A stretch of DNA of 64,000 bases, taken from contig CAKOHE010000091.1 in the NCBI GenBank assembly GCA_934047225.1, positions 248,001 to 312,000 on the forward strand, in the 5' to 3' direction. Shown here piece after piece: positions 55,768 through 64,000 of the stretch. The first letter of the stretch is position 1. The number at the start of each line of letters is the position of its first letter. The stretch comes from Ypsolopha sequella (Eukaryota > Arthropoda > Insecta > Lepidoptera > Ypsolophidae). The notes beneath the pieces are model-generated. The model searched no databases, was not told the origin of the DNA, and worked only from the letters and a program-made list of their open reading frames with translations. The translations under genes were made by a program, and so were the position numbers.

Positions 55768-56745
55768 ATGCCAGGTGCATTTTTCATACAAATTGTAGAG
55801 CGTTTGCTCAAAATGGAATATCAATTAAATACTACAATTGTTCTGCTGATAACAAATAGTACAGGTATCACACAAAGTGACCTTATAAAGTATCTCGAGC
55901 TAATGTTACAACTTTGTGTTAAAAAAATCATTTGTCCCTTATTCAGAATCTCTTACAGGGTCACAAAAAACTAATTTATATAATTTGAATATGTGCATGC
56001 ACAACTTATCAGCTGGTCACAGGTACAAAGTGCACTACTTTGATACCAATATCTACATTCGTGATTTTTTTTTGACAGAAGGTACTTTGTACCTTGCAAA
56101 TTATTATAAACAACAATTAGCTACTAAGTTAGCATGCATTTTAGAATGTAGTGAATCTGTTACAAAGAGTGTAACAGAAAATTTTCCAATACCGGTTATA
56201 ATTGATGGTATTTGTAATGTTAATTATTTTCATAATTTTGTCCCTATTGACACGGTTAGTACAAGTACTAACAAAATTGTAAAAAAATATTTTTAGAATT
56301 GAAGACAATGGGAGAGCCGCCTAAAGCTGGTACATCAAAACATACAAGGCGGCTTTCTCAGCAAAATACTTTCAATCGAGTTGTTTTTATAGGAATCAAA
56401 AACAGATATTTTGTGTGTAACCGAACATCATCTTCATAAACATAATATGCAGTTTAATGTTCATAATTTTAGTGTTCTTAGTTGCTACAATAGATTAAAA
56501 ATACAAAAAGGTGGCTCCATGATTCTTGTAAAAAATAGTATAAAAGCAAAGGAAAAAAGACATTGTAAAACTTTCTGTAGAACATCAACTAGAATTAGCT
56601 TGCATAGAAATGAGTACATATTATTATTCTCTGTGTTTACCGACCCTCAGGACAAGATTACAACATTTCTGAAAAAGCAATGGAAAAGGTTTTAAAATTA
56701 TTATTTGATGCCAAGAAAAAAGTTATTATATGTGGATATTATACT
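55768..56745 (+). pseudogene. Jockey/CR1-like LINE fragment (ORF1 region and start of endonuclease)
   Basis: Broken plus-strand frames at 55768-55974 and 55916-56296 form one protein-like stretch: TTIVLLITNSTGITQSDLIK, then YSESLTGSQKTNLYNLNMCM, HNLSAGHRYKVHYFDTNIYI, DFFLTEGTLYLANYYKQQLA. This is possibly the ORF1 tail. From about 56395 an APE-type endonuclease start follows: CVTEHHLHKHNMQF, GGSMILVKNSI, then in another frame ILCVYRPSGQDYNISEKAME and KKVIICGYYTV, where GDxN is expected. The fragment ends there. It has at least two frameshifts. Confidence 0.6.
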
Positions 56746-57154
56746 GTTTAAACTTATTCTCTGACAAAGTAAGGACCTCTTTTGGAAGTTTATTGTTAAA
56801 TCTTATACCATGTCCTACGAAAGAGGTACTCACTTTGGCGAGTCTGATTTTTGGAAAAGCCAGTTTATACTTATTTCTGGTTTCCTTACAATGTTGCTCA
56901 CCAAACTTTGGGAGAGACTCAACATTTTTTCTGACATATCTAAGGACTTGGTAAATATATTCACAAGGAACCGTTAATATATTAATTTCTTTGAATTTTT
57001 CTCTTAATGAATCCCGGTGCTTCATATTATAAATAGCCCGAATTGCTCTCTTCTGCAAAATAAAGACTGCGTCTGTATCCGCGCCTCTACCCCATAACGG
57101 CATGCCGTATGACATAATCCTGTGAAAGTAACTAAAATAGACTAGTCTAGCAGT
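56726..57154 (-). pseudogene. 3' half of a Jockey/CR1-like LINE interrupted by the BEL/Pao element
   Basis: The minus strand encodes IDTARLVYFSYFHRIMSYGM, PLWGRGADTDAVFILQKRAI, RAIYNMKHRDSLREKFKEIN and a tail ending FNNKLPKEVLTLSENKFKQY. This is the conserved C-terminal region that follows the RT in Jockey/CR1 elements. Its 5' continuation is found on the far side of the LTR element at 62147-62715, so the two are one LINE split by the later insertion. Confidence 0.8.
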
Positions 57155-57159
57155 ATCTA

Positions 57160-57495
57160 TGTTGAGGTCCGGATCCGAAGTGGACTGTATTAAAACCAAT
57201 ATTCAAAACTTCCAACTTTTATTTAGAGAAACGATAGTAGAAGTGAAGTGAACTGAAGTGAATGAATTTTACAAAAATAGGGCCTTATATTTATGTCACA
57301 AAACTACTCTTTTGTGTAGTGCATGTAGGCGCGATTTCCACAGAGCACGGAGAGGTGAAGCGATAAGAAGGACGCCTGAGGTAGGCCAGCCTGGACGCGA
57401 GTCAACATGTTGTCTTCTCGCTCCACCTCGTCGCTCCGTCCCTCGGTCCGCTGGCCAGCTTCCTTTCGGGTTATTTAGGCTTGTTGTCCGCAACA
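57160..57495 (-). repeat. 3' LTR of the BEL/Pao element
   Basis: 336 bp, with TGTTGAGGTCCGGATCCGAA at one end and GGCTTGTTGTCCGCAACA at the other. On the element strand it contains CTCTAAATAAAAGTTGG (AATAAA). Confidence 0.92.
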
Positions 57496-59350
57496 TTCTC
57501 CCCCCGGCGCAGAGCTAACGCAGCCCTCTCTATCCACTGGGAGGACAGCGAGCCTTGTGGTTGGTCTCCACAGGTGGCACCTCTGGTCTCGATCTCGGCA
57601 CTCCTTACGCCTACGTCTGGTCCGAGGATGGTTCGGCTGACGATCTCTCGAGGCCAGGTGTTTCGTGGACGGGGAAGCGTAGGGCCGGTGCTGATCATAA
57701 AGCGCGGGAGGGTGGCGTTCGGCCACGACTTCGTTGCTGATGCGGCGCTCAGCGGACGGTGGAGCATCGGTTCGGCGCTCAGCATAGAGCGCTGGCGGGC
57801 GGCTATTGGCAGCGGCTTTCTCGAAGCGATGCTCAGCGGTCGGCGAAACGTGGGGCTGGCGCTCGTCATAGCAAACGGCCACAGCTTCGTTGAAGCGGCG
57901 CTCAGCAACGGGTGGAGCTTGGGGCCAGTGCTTGTCATAGAGCGCTGGTAAACGGCAATTGGCGGCAGCTTGGCCGCTGAGGTGGTGGTCAGTGGTCAGC
58001 GGAGCGTGGGGCCGGCGCTCGTCATAGAGCGCTGGCGGGCGGCGAACGGCCGCAGCTACGTCATCGAAACGGGGCTCAGCTGTTGGCTGGGCGTTGGGCC
58101 AACGCTCACCATAGAGCGCTGGCGAGTGGCACTTTGCCGAGGCTTCATCAAAGCGGCGCTCAGCTGTCGGCGGAGTGCTGAGCTGGCGCTCGTTATAGAG
58201 CGCTGGTGGGTGCCGATCAGCTACGGCTTCGTCATAGAAGTGGGGCTCAGCGGTCAGCCGGGCGTTGGGCCGGCGCTCACCATAGAGCGCTGACGAGTGG
58301 TGATCGGCAGTGGCTTCATCTTCGAAGCAGAGCTCAGCGGTCAGCCGGGCGTTGGGCCGGCGCTCACTGTAGAGCGCTGACGAGTGGCGATCAGCTACGG
58401 CTTCTCCATCGAAGCGGGGCTCCGCTGCCAGCTGGGCGTTGGGCCGGCGCTCACCATAAAGCGATGGTAAGCGGCGTTTGGCCGAGGCTTCATCATCGAA
58501 GCGGGGCTTAGCTGTCGGCCGGGCGTTGGGTCGGCGCTCACCATAGAGCGCAGACGAGCGGCGATCGGCTGCGGCTTCCTCATCGAAGCGGGGCTCAGCG
58601 GTCAGCCGGGCGTTGTGCCGGCACTCACCATAGAGCGCTGACGAGCGGCGATCGGCAGTGGCTTCATCTTTGAAGCAGCGGTGCTCAGTAGTCAGCGGAG
58701 TGTCGGGCCGGTGGCGCTCACCATAGATGACCCAGCCCAGGTTGGTGAGTGAGGCGGCGGGCTTGTGAGTCTGGCCCCGCCGCAGCCGGCGTGACACCAT
58801 CAGGTGCCAGTTGTCCGCTCCGATGAGTATGCGTGGCGTTGCCTTCGCATAGCAGGCCCGATGGAGGCCACGCAGGTGTGGGTACTGCGTGACATCTCTG
58901 GGCACTGCCTGGCTGCGCAGGTTCATTCTGCCCATGGTGCGTGTGGAGATGGTGTGGACGTCGGCTTCATCTCGGCCTCTGATGCAGAGGCTGATGCGGC
59001 GGCTGTCCGGCTGCTTGCAGACAGCGTTGACTCCTCTTATGTTGAGAGGGTCTGCGGGTCCATCGGCGCCGATCTGGCGCGCCAGGTCTTCGTCGACGAG
59101 GGTAATGGTAGACCCCTCGTCAAGAATGGCGTGTGTGCTCACGGTCCTGGTGGGTCCAGTGATGGTGACGGGGCACACCTTCAGCAGCACGCTGCGGGCC
59201 GTGTTCGGCGCACAGATGGAGAGCACGGCCTCAGAGCTGGCCGTGGGCGCTGGTGAGGCAGGTGGTGCTGGTTGGAGAGCCGCAGTGGGAGCTCCCCCCG
59301 TCGTCGCAGTTGCTGGGTTGGCGGCTGGCGCGTCAGAGTGCAGCAGCGTG
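57475..59350 (-). CDS. BEL/Pao protease followed by 13 tandem 29-residue repeats
   Basis: The frame begins about one base out of register with gag at HNTLLHSDAPA, the usual Gag-protease junction. The aspartic protease region has HAILDEGSTITLVDEDLARQ (DEG where many families have DSG/DTG), then RILIGADNWHLMVSRRLRRG and NLGWVIYGE, conserved at the end of BEL/Pao protease. Instead of RT, the frame then repeats units of the form YGERRPNARLTAEPRFDDEA with ADRRSSAL, 13 times over about 1.1 kb (87 bp each). The consensus is intact but the copies are diverged. A basic tail follows, and the stop lies just inside the 3' LTR. The repeat part has no known function. Confidence 0.8.
57496..57507 (-). promoter_or_regulatory. 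Polypurine tract
   Basis: On the element strand CCGGGGGGAGAA directly precedes the 3' LTR. This is the expected plus-strand primer site for reverse transcription. Confidence 0.8.
57690..58740 (-). repeat. 87-bp coding minisatellite, about 13 units
   Basis: On the plus strand CGGCGCTCACCATAGAGCGC recurs every 84-90 bases with substitutions and small in-frame indels. Reading frame is maintained throughout. The first unit grows out of the protease's own conserved YGE motif, which suggests how the array was seeded. Confidence 0.9.
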
Positions 59351-61589
59351 TTGTGGGCGTGTGCAGCCGTTGATGCCGCAGGGTCTCGCCTTGCACCGGT
59401 CTCTGCGATGTTTGCTCACCAGACATCGGAAGCAGGTGTTGGACGAGCGTGCCCACTCCCAGCGGGCGTTGACAGTCATACCGCGCAGCTTGCGGCATGA
59501 CGTGGTTCGGTGCTCAGCGCCACAGCAGAGGCACGGCGGCGTCGCCGTTGTCTCTGTCTCGGCTGCTGTGTAGGCAGCGGACTCCCGCCGTCGCTCAGGT
59601 CGGCGTGCCGGTGCTGGTGCGGGCGTCTTCGGTGGGGCCTTTGTTGCGGGTGCGGGCGCTGCCGTAAACATATACTGCAGCGCTCGGTCGGCCTCTCGCA
59701 TCAGGAAGCGGGACAGTAGCTCGAACTCCGACGTGCTGGGGTCGGCGTGATCGTGAGCGTAGTCACACCAGCGTGACTTGAGGTGTGGGCTCAGTTTGTC
59801 CAGCGTCTCCCGTGCCAGCATTGGGGTGTGGATGTACCCCTTGCGGTCCACATTCTTCAGGATGCACAAGATGTTGTACACCCTTACAGCGAACGTGTTG
59901 AGCTCCGATGCGGCTGGGCCCGGTCGAGGCAGGCGACGCAGGTCGTCCAAGGCTCGGTCTACGATGACCTCGGTGCGGCCGAAGCATTGCTCCAATGTCC
60001 GCATGATGCTCTCGGGGTCGGTGGTTGAGTGGAGCTGGCCGACGACAGCTTCCCGGGCGTCGCCCTTCAGGCAGTTGCGCAGGCGCGCCATGTTCTCAAT
60101 GGGCGAGAAGTGATATAGCTGCGTCGACTCCCGCATAGCTGCCTTGAATGGCAGCCACTCAGTTGGTGCACCGGTGAATGCTGGTAGGTCCGATGACTGG
60201 CGCGGGGGTGCTCGGCCACGGGACATTCTCTCCAGTGCCTCCACCAAGCGGTCGATGCCTTGACCGCGCTGGGAAGGCGTCGTAGAGCGGCGTCGTCGCT
60301 CCGCCGGTGGTGGCGAAGGTGACTGCCGGCGGCGGTGCTCCGTGGGAGACCGCAGGTGGCGGTCCTCTGCTTGGAGTGGAGCAGCCAGTAGAGCCGGGGG
60401 CCGGTGCTCATGATAGAGCGCTGGCGGGCGGCGATTGGCTGTGGCCTCGTCAGTGAGGCGGGGCACGACGGTTGGCGAGGTGTGGTGCCGGCGCTCACCA
60501 AAGAGCGCTGGTGGGAAGCTGTCGGCCGCGGCGCGTTGCTCAATGGTCGGTGGAGCATGGAGCTGGCGCTCATCGTAGAGCGCTGGCGGGCGGCGATCAG
60601 CTGCGGCTTCATCGTCGAACCGTGTGCGGCGGCTGGTGACTGGTAACCGGGGCTGGTGGGGAGTCTCGGTGAAAGCCAGGGTCGTTGGTCTGGCTGTCGA
60701 TGTGGATGGCAGCGCAACGTTGAGGTGTGCTGCGTTCTGCACCATCCATCTGTCGACCCGTGCGTCATCGTGCACAGAGTCGGCGTCGTGCGTGGATTCC
60801 TCGGCTTCGAGCGCCACGGCGTTGAATGCCAGCGTGCGCTGAATCAGCCTTTGTTGGAGCTGCAGGTCCTGGCGCTGAAGCTCGATAAGCTGAGCCTCCG
60901 CCTCGTGCTGCTCCTTCAGGATGCGGGCTCTCGGCCGTTGTTCGGTGAGAGCGCTCAGAGCGCACAGGTGAGTGCGCGCGTAGGTCGGCAGCGCGGACGT
61001 CTCCCCCCGTAGAGATGGCTGGTAGCTGCATCCCGTAGGTGGTCGTCGGGGCTGATGGTGACCGTGGCGGCTCGTGAAAGACCAAGCCACGGTAGGCGGG
61101 GTTCACCGGGAGCGCTGCGGTGGCAGCACGCTGTGCGTCCAGGGCTGCGGCGGAGGCAGCACGCTGTGCGTCCAGGGCTGCGGCGGCGGCAGCGCTTCGA
61201 AGCGTCAGGGCAGCCTCCAGTACTGCGCACCCCAGCGGGGTATCGGGCTGCGTGGCTGCGGCCTCTTGCAGCGATGCGGCAGCGTCCAGTATTGCAGAAC
61301 ACTGGGACGGAGCGGGCCGTAGTGCAGCGGCGCTCTGCAGCGCTAAAGCAGCATCTAGCGCTGCGGAGTGCAGCGGTGATGCAGGATGAAGCGCGGCAGC
61401 GTCACGTAGTGATGCAGCGGTCCCCAGCACTGCATGGGACAGCGGTGATGCGGACGGCGGTGAGGCGTGCGGCGAGGCAGCGTGCACCGGTGTTGCTGGC
61501 TGCGCTGTTGCCTGCTGTGCTGCGGCTTGCTCCGCTGTGGCTTGCTCCTCCGTGGTGCGGTCTCCGCTCTGGGACCGGGTGGTCACCAT
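59333..61589 (-). CDS. Gag of the BEL/Pao element (one apparent frameshift)
   Basis: Translation most likely starts at the ATG at 61587-61589 (MVTTRSQSGDRTTEEQATAE), a form common in BEL gag. An alanine-rich repetitive stretch follows (DAALALQSAAALRP and DAQRAA repeats). Near a six-G run at about 61008-61013 the frame must change to reach ILKEQHEAEAQLIELQRQDL, a coiled coil. Next are three copies of the 29-residue repeat (about 60400-60650, RFDDEAAADRRPPALYDERQ), then the Gag core (SSDLPAFTGAPTEWLPFKAA, MARLRNCLKGDAREAVVGQL, RTLEQCFGRTEVIVDRALDD). It ends with cysteine/histidine motifs CLCCGAEHRTTSC and CFRCLVSKHRRDRC. The protein would form the particle. Confidence 0.8.
60404..60660 (-). repeat. 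Three copies of the same 87-bp unit inside gag
   Basis: GGTGCTCATGATAGAGCGCT, GGCGCTCACCAAAGAGCGCT and GGCGCTCATCGTAGAGCGCT mark three units like those after the protease, in the same orientation and frame sense. They sit between the Gag coiled coil and the Gag core. Confidence 0.85.
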
Positions 61590-61602
61590 GGCTGTGCTGG
61601 CT

Positions 61603-61735
61603 CCTGGCGGCTGGCGGCTGGCGGCTGGCGGCTGGCGGCTGGCTGCTGGCTGCTGGCTGCTGGCTGCTGGCTGCTGGCTGCTGGCTGCTGGCTGCTGGCT
61701 GCTGGCTGCTGGCTGCTGGCTGCTGGCTCCTGGGT
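61603..61735 (+). repeat. Heptamer minisatellite (CTGCTGG/CGGCTGG)n in the 5' leader
   Basis: About 18 tandem 7-mers, first GGCGGCT then GGCTGCT type, lie between the 5' LTR and the Gag ATG. On the element strand it reads as a glutamine/proline/alanine/serine-rich frame, but this is upstream of the likely start. Confidence 0.9.
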
Positions 61736-61797
61736 GGTCCGTGGGCAGCAAGGCGTCCTGAAGGTCGATTGCTGCGATCCGTCTCGAAGTTCCAAAT

Positions 61798-62141
61798 TGT
61801 TGAGGTCCGGATCCGAAGTGGACTGTATTAAAACCAATATTCAAAACTTCCAACTTTTATTTAGAGAAACGATAGTAGAAGTGAAGTAGTGAAGTGAACT
61901 GAAGTGAATGAATTTTACAAAAATAGGGCCTTATATTTATGTCACAAAACTACTCTTTTGTGTAGTGCATGTAGGCGCGATTTCCACAGAGCGCGGAGAG
62001 GTGAAGCGAGAAGAAGGACGCCTGAGGTAGGCCAGCCTGGACGCGAGTCAACATGTTGTCTTCTCGCTCCACCTCGTCGCTCCGTCCCTCGGTCCGCTGG
62101 CCAGCTTCCTTTCGGGTTATTTAGGCTTGTTGTCCGCAACA
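61798..62141 (-). repeat. 5' LTR of the BEL/Pao element
   Basis: 344 bp. It differs from the 3' LTR by an 8-bp AGTAGTGA-type insertion in the GAAGTGAA stretch and by two substitutions (GAGCGCGG for GAGCACGG; GCGAGAAG for GCGATAAG). Confidence 0.92.
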
Positions 62142-62146
62142 ATCTA

Positions 62147-62715
62147 CATCAGTAATTTGCCTTATGCGTCTAACAGCGTATGTGGCCGAACTAAGTCTAC
62201 CACATAGGGCTTCTATGTAGGGACCCCACTGAAGACGAGAGTCTACCGTAATGCCCAAAAACTTAGTTTCGTTAACTAACTCCAGCTTGGACCCCTGCAA
62301 AAGCAAATTACCATCCACTTGAATTACATTTGGTAATGTGAATTTTATACATTTTGTTATTTTTGCGTTTAAAACTAAATTATTTACAGTAAACCAATCA
62401 AGCACCAGTGATAAAGTTGTATTCGCGTCGTCAAGGATATCTTTACGTCTATTAACTTTAAAAATAAGTGACTTGTAAAAAGTAAAAAGGGGGATCAATT
62501 TACTAAACTTCATTAAGTCAGGAAAGATACCATCATCTACACATTTATTAAAAATTAATGCCAAATAAGGAGCTATTAAATCAATAACAGAACTTATAAC
62601 TTTCACAGATAGGCCCTATAAGTCCTCGTTTTTTTTCCCGCTAAGCGATTTAAATGCTTTAATTACAGTTAATGAATTAATATGTTTAAAAGCAAATACA
62701 GAAAGACACTGAGGT
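62147..62715 (-). pseudogene. 5' half of the split Jockey/CR1-like LINE (RT region, deleted)
   Basis: The minus strand encodes NSLTVIKAFKSLSGKKNEDL, a stop, GLSVKVISSVIDLIAPYLAL and IFNKCVDDGIFPDLMKFSKL (start of the RT). It then jumps by an internal deletion to LVLDWFTVNNLVLNAKITKC, KLELVNETKFLGITVDSRLQ and RLSSATYAVRRIRQITDVD. The catalytic FADD block is missing. The last residues join IDTARLVYFSYF at 57154 if the LTR element is removed. Confidence 0.8.
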
Positions 62716-62720
62716 ACGTT

Positions 62721-63254
62721 ATCTATTAAAAGATCCTGATATTCTAAGACAATAACCTATTTTTATAATGTTTATGCTTATCATAATACATTTGAGCATA
62801 TTTTTTCATTGGGTCATCATTTCCCTTGTAGGATATTTTTTCTGACAAAATACGGTTCATTGATCTGCACCAACTATATATTAATATGTTTATAGTTGAA
62901 TCTACGAATATTTTTTTAAAATCATCATTGTGGCGATCGCAACAAGACGGAAATATCACAAAAGATTCTATGAACATTTTAATGTTGATCTATTAAAAGA
63001 TCCTGATATTCTAAGACAATAACCTATTTTTATAATGTTTATGCTTATCATAATACATTTGAGCATATTTTTTCATTGGGTCATCATTTCCCTTGTAGGA
63101 TATTTTTTCTGACAAAATACGGTTCATTGATCTGCACCAACTATATATTAATATGTTTATAGTTGAATCTACGAATATTTTTTTAAAATCATCATTGTGG
63201 CGATCGCAACAAGACGGAAATATCACAAAAGATTCTATGAACATTTTAATGTTT
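62721..63254 (-). repeat. 267-bp tandem duplication at the 3' end of the second P-like gene
   Basis: 62721-62987 and 62988-63254 are almost identical, starting ATCTATTAAAAGATCCTGAT and ending ACATTTTAATGTT. The unit covers the last 77 or so codons and the stop. Its length is a multiple of three. Confidence 0.92.
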
Positions 63255-63970
63255 TGCTTGATAAGATTCTTTTTAAGATTGGTTTTCAGAAAAGTGGTTG
63301 TAATCTCTTGGACTTCATTAAAGCTATTGGCTAATTGATTAGAAGGGTAGCAAAGCCATTTTTTATTTTTATTGTATTCTTTGGCCCTTATGTACTCATT
63401 TCCTGCATCCATTTTCTGTGACAATATAGAGGTTCGTTCGACACGCTTGGCACGACTTTATTATTTTACTCAGGCATTTAGATAAAACCCAGCCACACAC
63501 ATACCTTCGCTGTTGATGATCAGATGGATCGGCAACTGTTACGTCATTGTAAAGAACGTCAATCATTTTTTCAGATATTTCAACGTTACCTTCGATTGCC
63601 TTTTTTTCGTAAGTTTCTTTTTCTTTGATAAAAAAATCTAACGTTTGGAGACAGTTATTAAAATCTTCTTCACAATTCGCATTAATAGCTTGTACTGAAC
63701 TAAAATTATTTAATAGAGATGTTTTAAATGCACCTTCGAAAGCACGACAGTTGGGTGAAACATTTGTTACACCCAAACTACGTATATTGCCAAAAAAATT
63801 TTCTACCGGGTCCTGATTCAAGTTCCTTGTAAGAAGGCAATCAAACGACCACTTTTTATGCAAAATGTTCCATATTTCTTGCACTCCTTCTCTAGATTTA
63901 ATACATTTTTTTAGAGATGGGGCAGACGTTTCGACTATACGTAATTTATTGCCTTCTTTTTTTTACAATA
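62744..63970 (-). pseudogene. C-terminal half of a second P-element-like transposase
   Basis: Open from near the window edge with LRIVETSAPSLKKCIKSREG, then LLTRNLNQDPVENFFGNIRS (predicted catalytic Glu in QDPVE) and RRYVCGWVLSKCLSKI. A CQAC motif leads to a frameshift near 63420 and then the C-terminal helical region WLCYPSNQLANSFNEVQEIT, LIYSWCRSMNRILSEKISYK. It differs clearly from the P-like gene at 43-48 kb, so it is a separate family. The N-terminal THAP part lies outside the window or is lost. Confidence 0.8.
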
Positions 63971-64000
63971 AATTTTACATTTTTTAGAAATTGTATACTG

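Larger units (their letters stand above)
57160..62141 (-). mobile_element. BEL/Pao-class LTR element lacking RT/RH/IN, with amplified coding repeats
   Basis: The element is 4982 bp, bounded by ATCTA target duplications (57155-57159 and 62142-62146), with LTRs of 336 and 344 bp that start TGTTG and end CAACA. On its own strand: 5' LTR, a TGG-starting primer-site candidate (TGGAACTTCGAGA), gag, protease, 13 tandem 29-residue repeats, the polypurine tract CCGGGGGGAGAA abutting the 3' LTR, and the 3' LTR. Reverse transcriptase, RNase H and integrase are absent. The structural signals for mobilisation remain, so it is best described as a non-autonomous element that still codes for Gag and protease. 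The LTRs differ by two substitutions and one 8-bp indel, so insertion is fairly recent. Confidence 0.88.

Noticed and set aside
57481..61889. Long plus-strand frames opposite the BEL element (for example 57481-57951, 58804-59500, 61055-61831)
   Set aside because: They are antisense shadows of the GC-rich Gag and protease frames and of the heptamer repeat. The minus strand carries the recognisable domains.
1..64000. Telomeric TTAGG arrays, rRNA genes or intact tRNA genes
   Set aside because: I looked for them and found none; the only tRNA-like sequences are the SINE head near 20.9 kb and a weak one near 44.3 kb.

Overview
This is eukaryotic DNA, most likely from a moth or butterfly (Lepidoptera). 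It is AT-rich, has spliceosomal GT-AG introns, and is filled with degenerate transposable elements, MITEs and satellites. Several dispersed repeats are ones I associate with lepidopteran genomes: the (CATC)n 'ATCCATCAGCCTGT...CACTGCTGGACATA' family, the 'CCGGTCAAGTGCGAG...GGTACGGAACC' family and the 'TGCACTCG..ACACGTTAGCGAC' foldback. The taxon is inferred from these repeats, not proven. I see no complete conventional host gene.

Layout. 1-13.9 kb: fragments of non-LTR retrotransposons on both strands, a decayed cysteine-rich-tail protein copy, a TIR element (4.4-5.3 kb), a hAT-type MITE with a perfect 8-bp target-site duplication (6.86-7.71 kb), a Crypton-like recombinase relic, a foldback MITE, and a 103-bp satellite that collapses into a 31-bp repeat (10.0-11.6 kb). 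14-23.5 kb: mostly non-coding AT-rich DNA with MITEs, a tRNA-Lys-derived SINE, a second hAT-type MITE with a perfect TSD, and an unexplained 97-codon open frame. 23.5-30.2 kb: a complete Ty3/gypsy element (minus strand) with an intact 1486-aa Gag-Pol, near-identical LTRs and a 4-bp TSD. 31.0-32.8 kb: a dead DDE transposon with matching TIRs. 33.4-38.2 kb and 50.5-54.9 kb: a segmental duplication in which the same roughly 1.4-1.6 kb segment leads into a 3-kb array of 40-bp satellite. 39.0-39.3 kb: a fragment resembling the SMG1 kinase. 43.2-48.2 kb: a P-element-like THAP transposase gene with reconstructable introns. 55.8-64 kb: a LINE split by a BEL/Pao-class LTR element that keeps Gag and protease but has a 29-residue tandem repeat array where RT, RNase H and integrase should be, followed by a second P-like transposase fragment.

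The genes do not form a host pathway; they are layers of mobile DNA. The most informative structures are the BEL/Pao derivative with the amplified coding repeat, the P-like gene whose open frame stops just before the predicted catalytic glutamate, the apparently young gypsy element, and the duplicated segment-plus-satellite.
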